Positions 54,783 to 54,937 of a DNA stretch of 54,937 nt are shown here, one piece after another. The first letter of the stretch is position 1, and each line of letters opens with the position of its first letter. Source of the DNA: Chloroflexota bacterium (lineage in GTDB: Bacteria > Chloroflexota > Anaerolineae > DTLA01); the NCBI GenBank assembly GCA_014360805.1, contig JACIWU010000013.1, positions 1-54,937 on the forward strand, in the 5' to 3' direction. The notes beneath the pieces were generated by a model. That model ran no database searches and was not told the origin of the DNA. It saw nothing but the letters and a program-made list of their open reading frames with translations. The position numbers were made by a program, and so were the translations under genes.

Positions 54783-54937
54783 ATTGCGAGGGCGCATAGC
54801 GCCCAAGCAATCGCCGTGGGCACACGCACTTCACCCCGTGCCTTGGGCATCCCCCTCTCCGCGCGCGGAGAGGGGGACAGAGGGGGTGAGGTCGGCATGG
54901 CCGCGCGGGGCTAAACCCCCGCGCTACGTGCACGAAG
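54783..54937. repeat. Three REP-like dyads in non-coding right end
   Basis: ATTGC (54783-54787)/GCAAT (54807-54811) with inner GGGCGC-ATA-GCGCCC; a perfect 26-bp palindrome at 54851-54876 (half CCCCCTCTCCGCG); and GCGCGGGG (54903-54910)/CCCCGCGC (54917-54924). No gene is seen from 54757 to the end. The window end truncates any gene further right. Confidence 0.7.

Overview
The window is high-GC bacterial DNA that looks like a member of the Chloroflexota, probably Anaerolineae-like. This is an inference from the secreted proteins with long Pro/Thr tails and a terminal LPLV/LPFV-type motif, the many polytopic GT-C membrane proteins, and the small GC-rich dispersed dyads. No rRNA, tRNA, CRISPR array, transposase or phage gene was found.

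Region 1 (about 33,690 down to 1, all minus strand) is one long run of tightly packed genes, ten of whose junctions are 4-bp ATGA/GTGA stop-start overlaps. It reads as a surface-glycan (possibly glycolipid) assembly locus. It holds a flippase, a GT4 cut by the window edge, three GT2 enzymes including a dolichol-phosphate-mannose-synthase type, a DUF2304 protein, a small EamA/SMR-like membrane protein, and at least seven GT-C or GT-C-like membrane glycosyltransferases with two related polytopic proteins. It also holds a sugar nucleotidyltransferase, two SDR epimerases, a hexapeptide acyltransferase, a DUF3473-type polysaccharide deacetylase, a SAM methyltransferase, four radical-SAM proteins and a secreted esterase. 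A 280-bp leader in front of the first gene carries a TATAAT element preceded by 11-bp-phased TTTGTCAT/TTTTTCAT repeats, like a PhoB/OmpR-type activator site.

Region 2 (46,668 down to 33,971, minus) is a sensory and envelope module. It runs from an OmpR/PhoB-type response regulator, through a 2,213-residue secreted repeat protein, a TPR membrane protein with a Pro/Thr tail and a BNR-propeller protein with a Pro/Thr tail, to a membrane GAF-PAS histidine kinase. Its regulator is the obvious candidate for the site controlling region 1.

Region 3 (46,669 to 47,180) is a non-coding divergent promoter region. It holds promoters for both directions and a cluster of short hairpins.

Region 4 (47,181 to 51,540, plus strand) holds a MoaD/ThiS-like sulfur carrier, a large protein with a nucleoside-phosphorylase-like C-terminus, an MFS transporter with its own near-consensus promoter inside a nested palindrome, and an SDR epimerase. 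Region 5 (54,681 down to 51,479, minus) is an operon of a DUF2795-DUF2795-DUF104 fusion, a Cys-cluster membrane peptide, a YjbQ protein and a DUF2723/TPR membrane protein. The last genes of regions 4 and 5 overlap tail to tail by 62 bp. The right edge is non-coding and carries three REP-like dyads.
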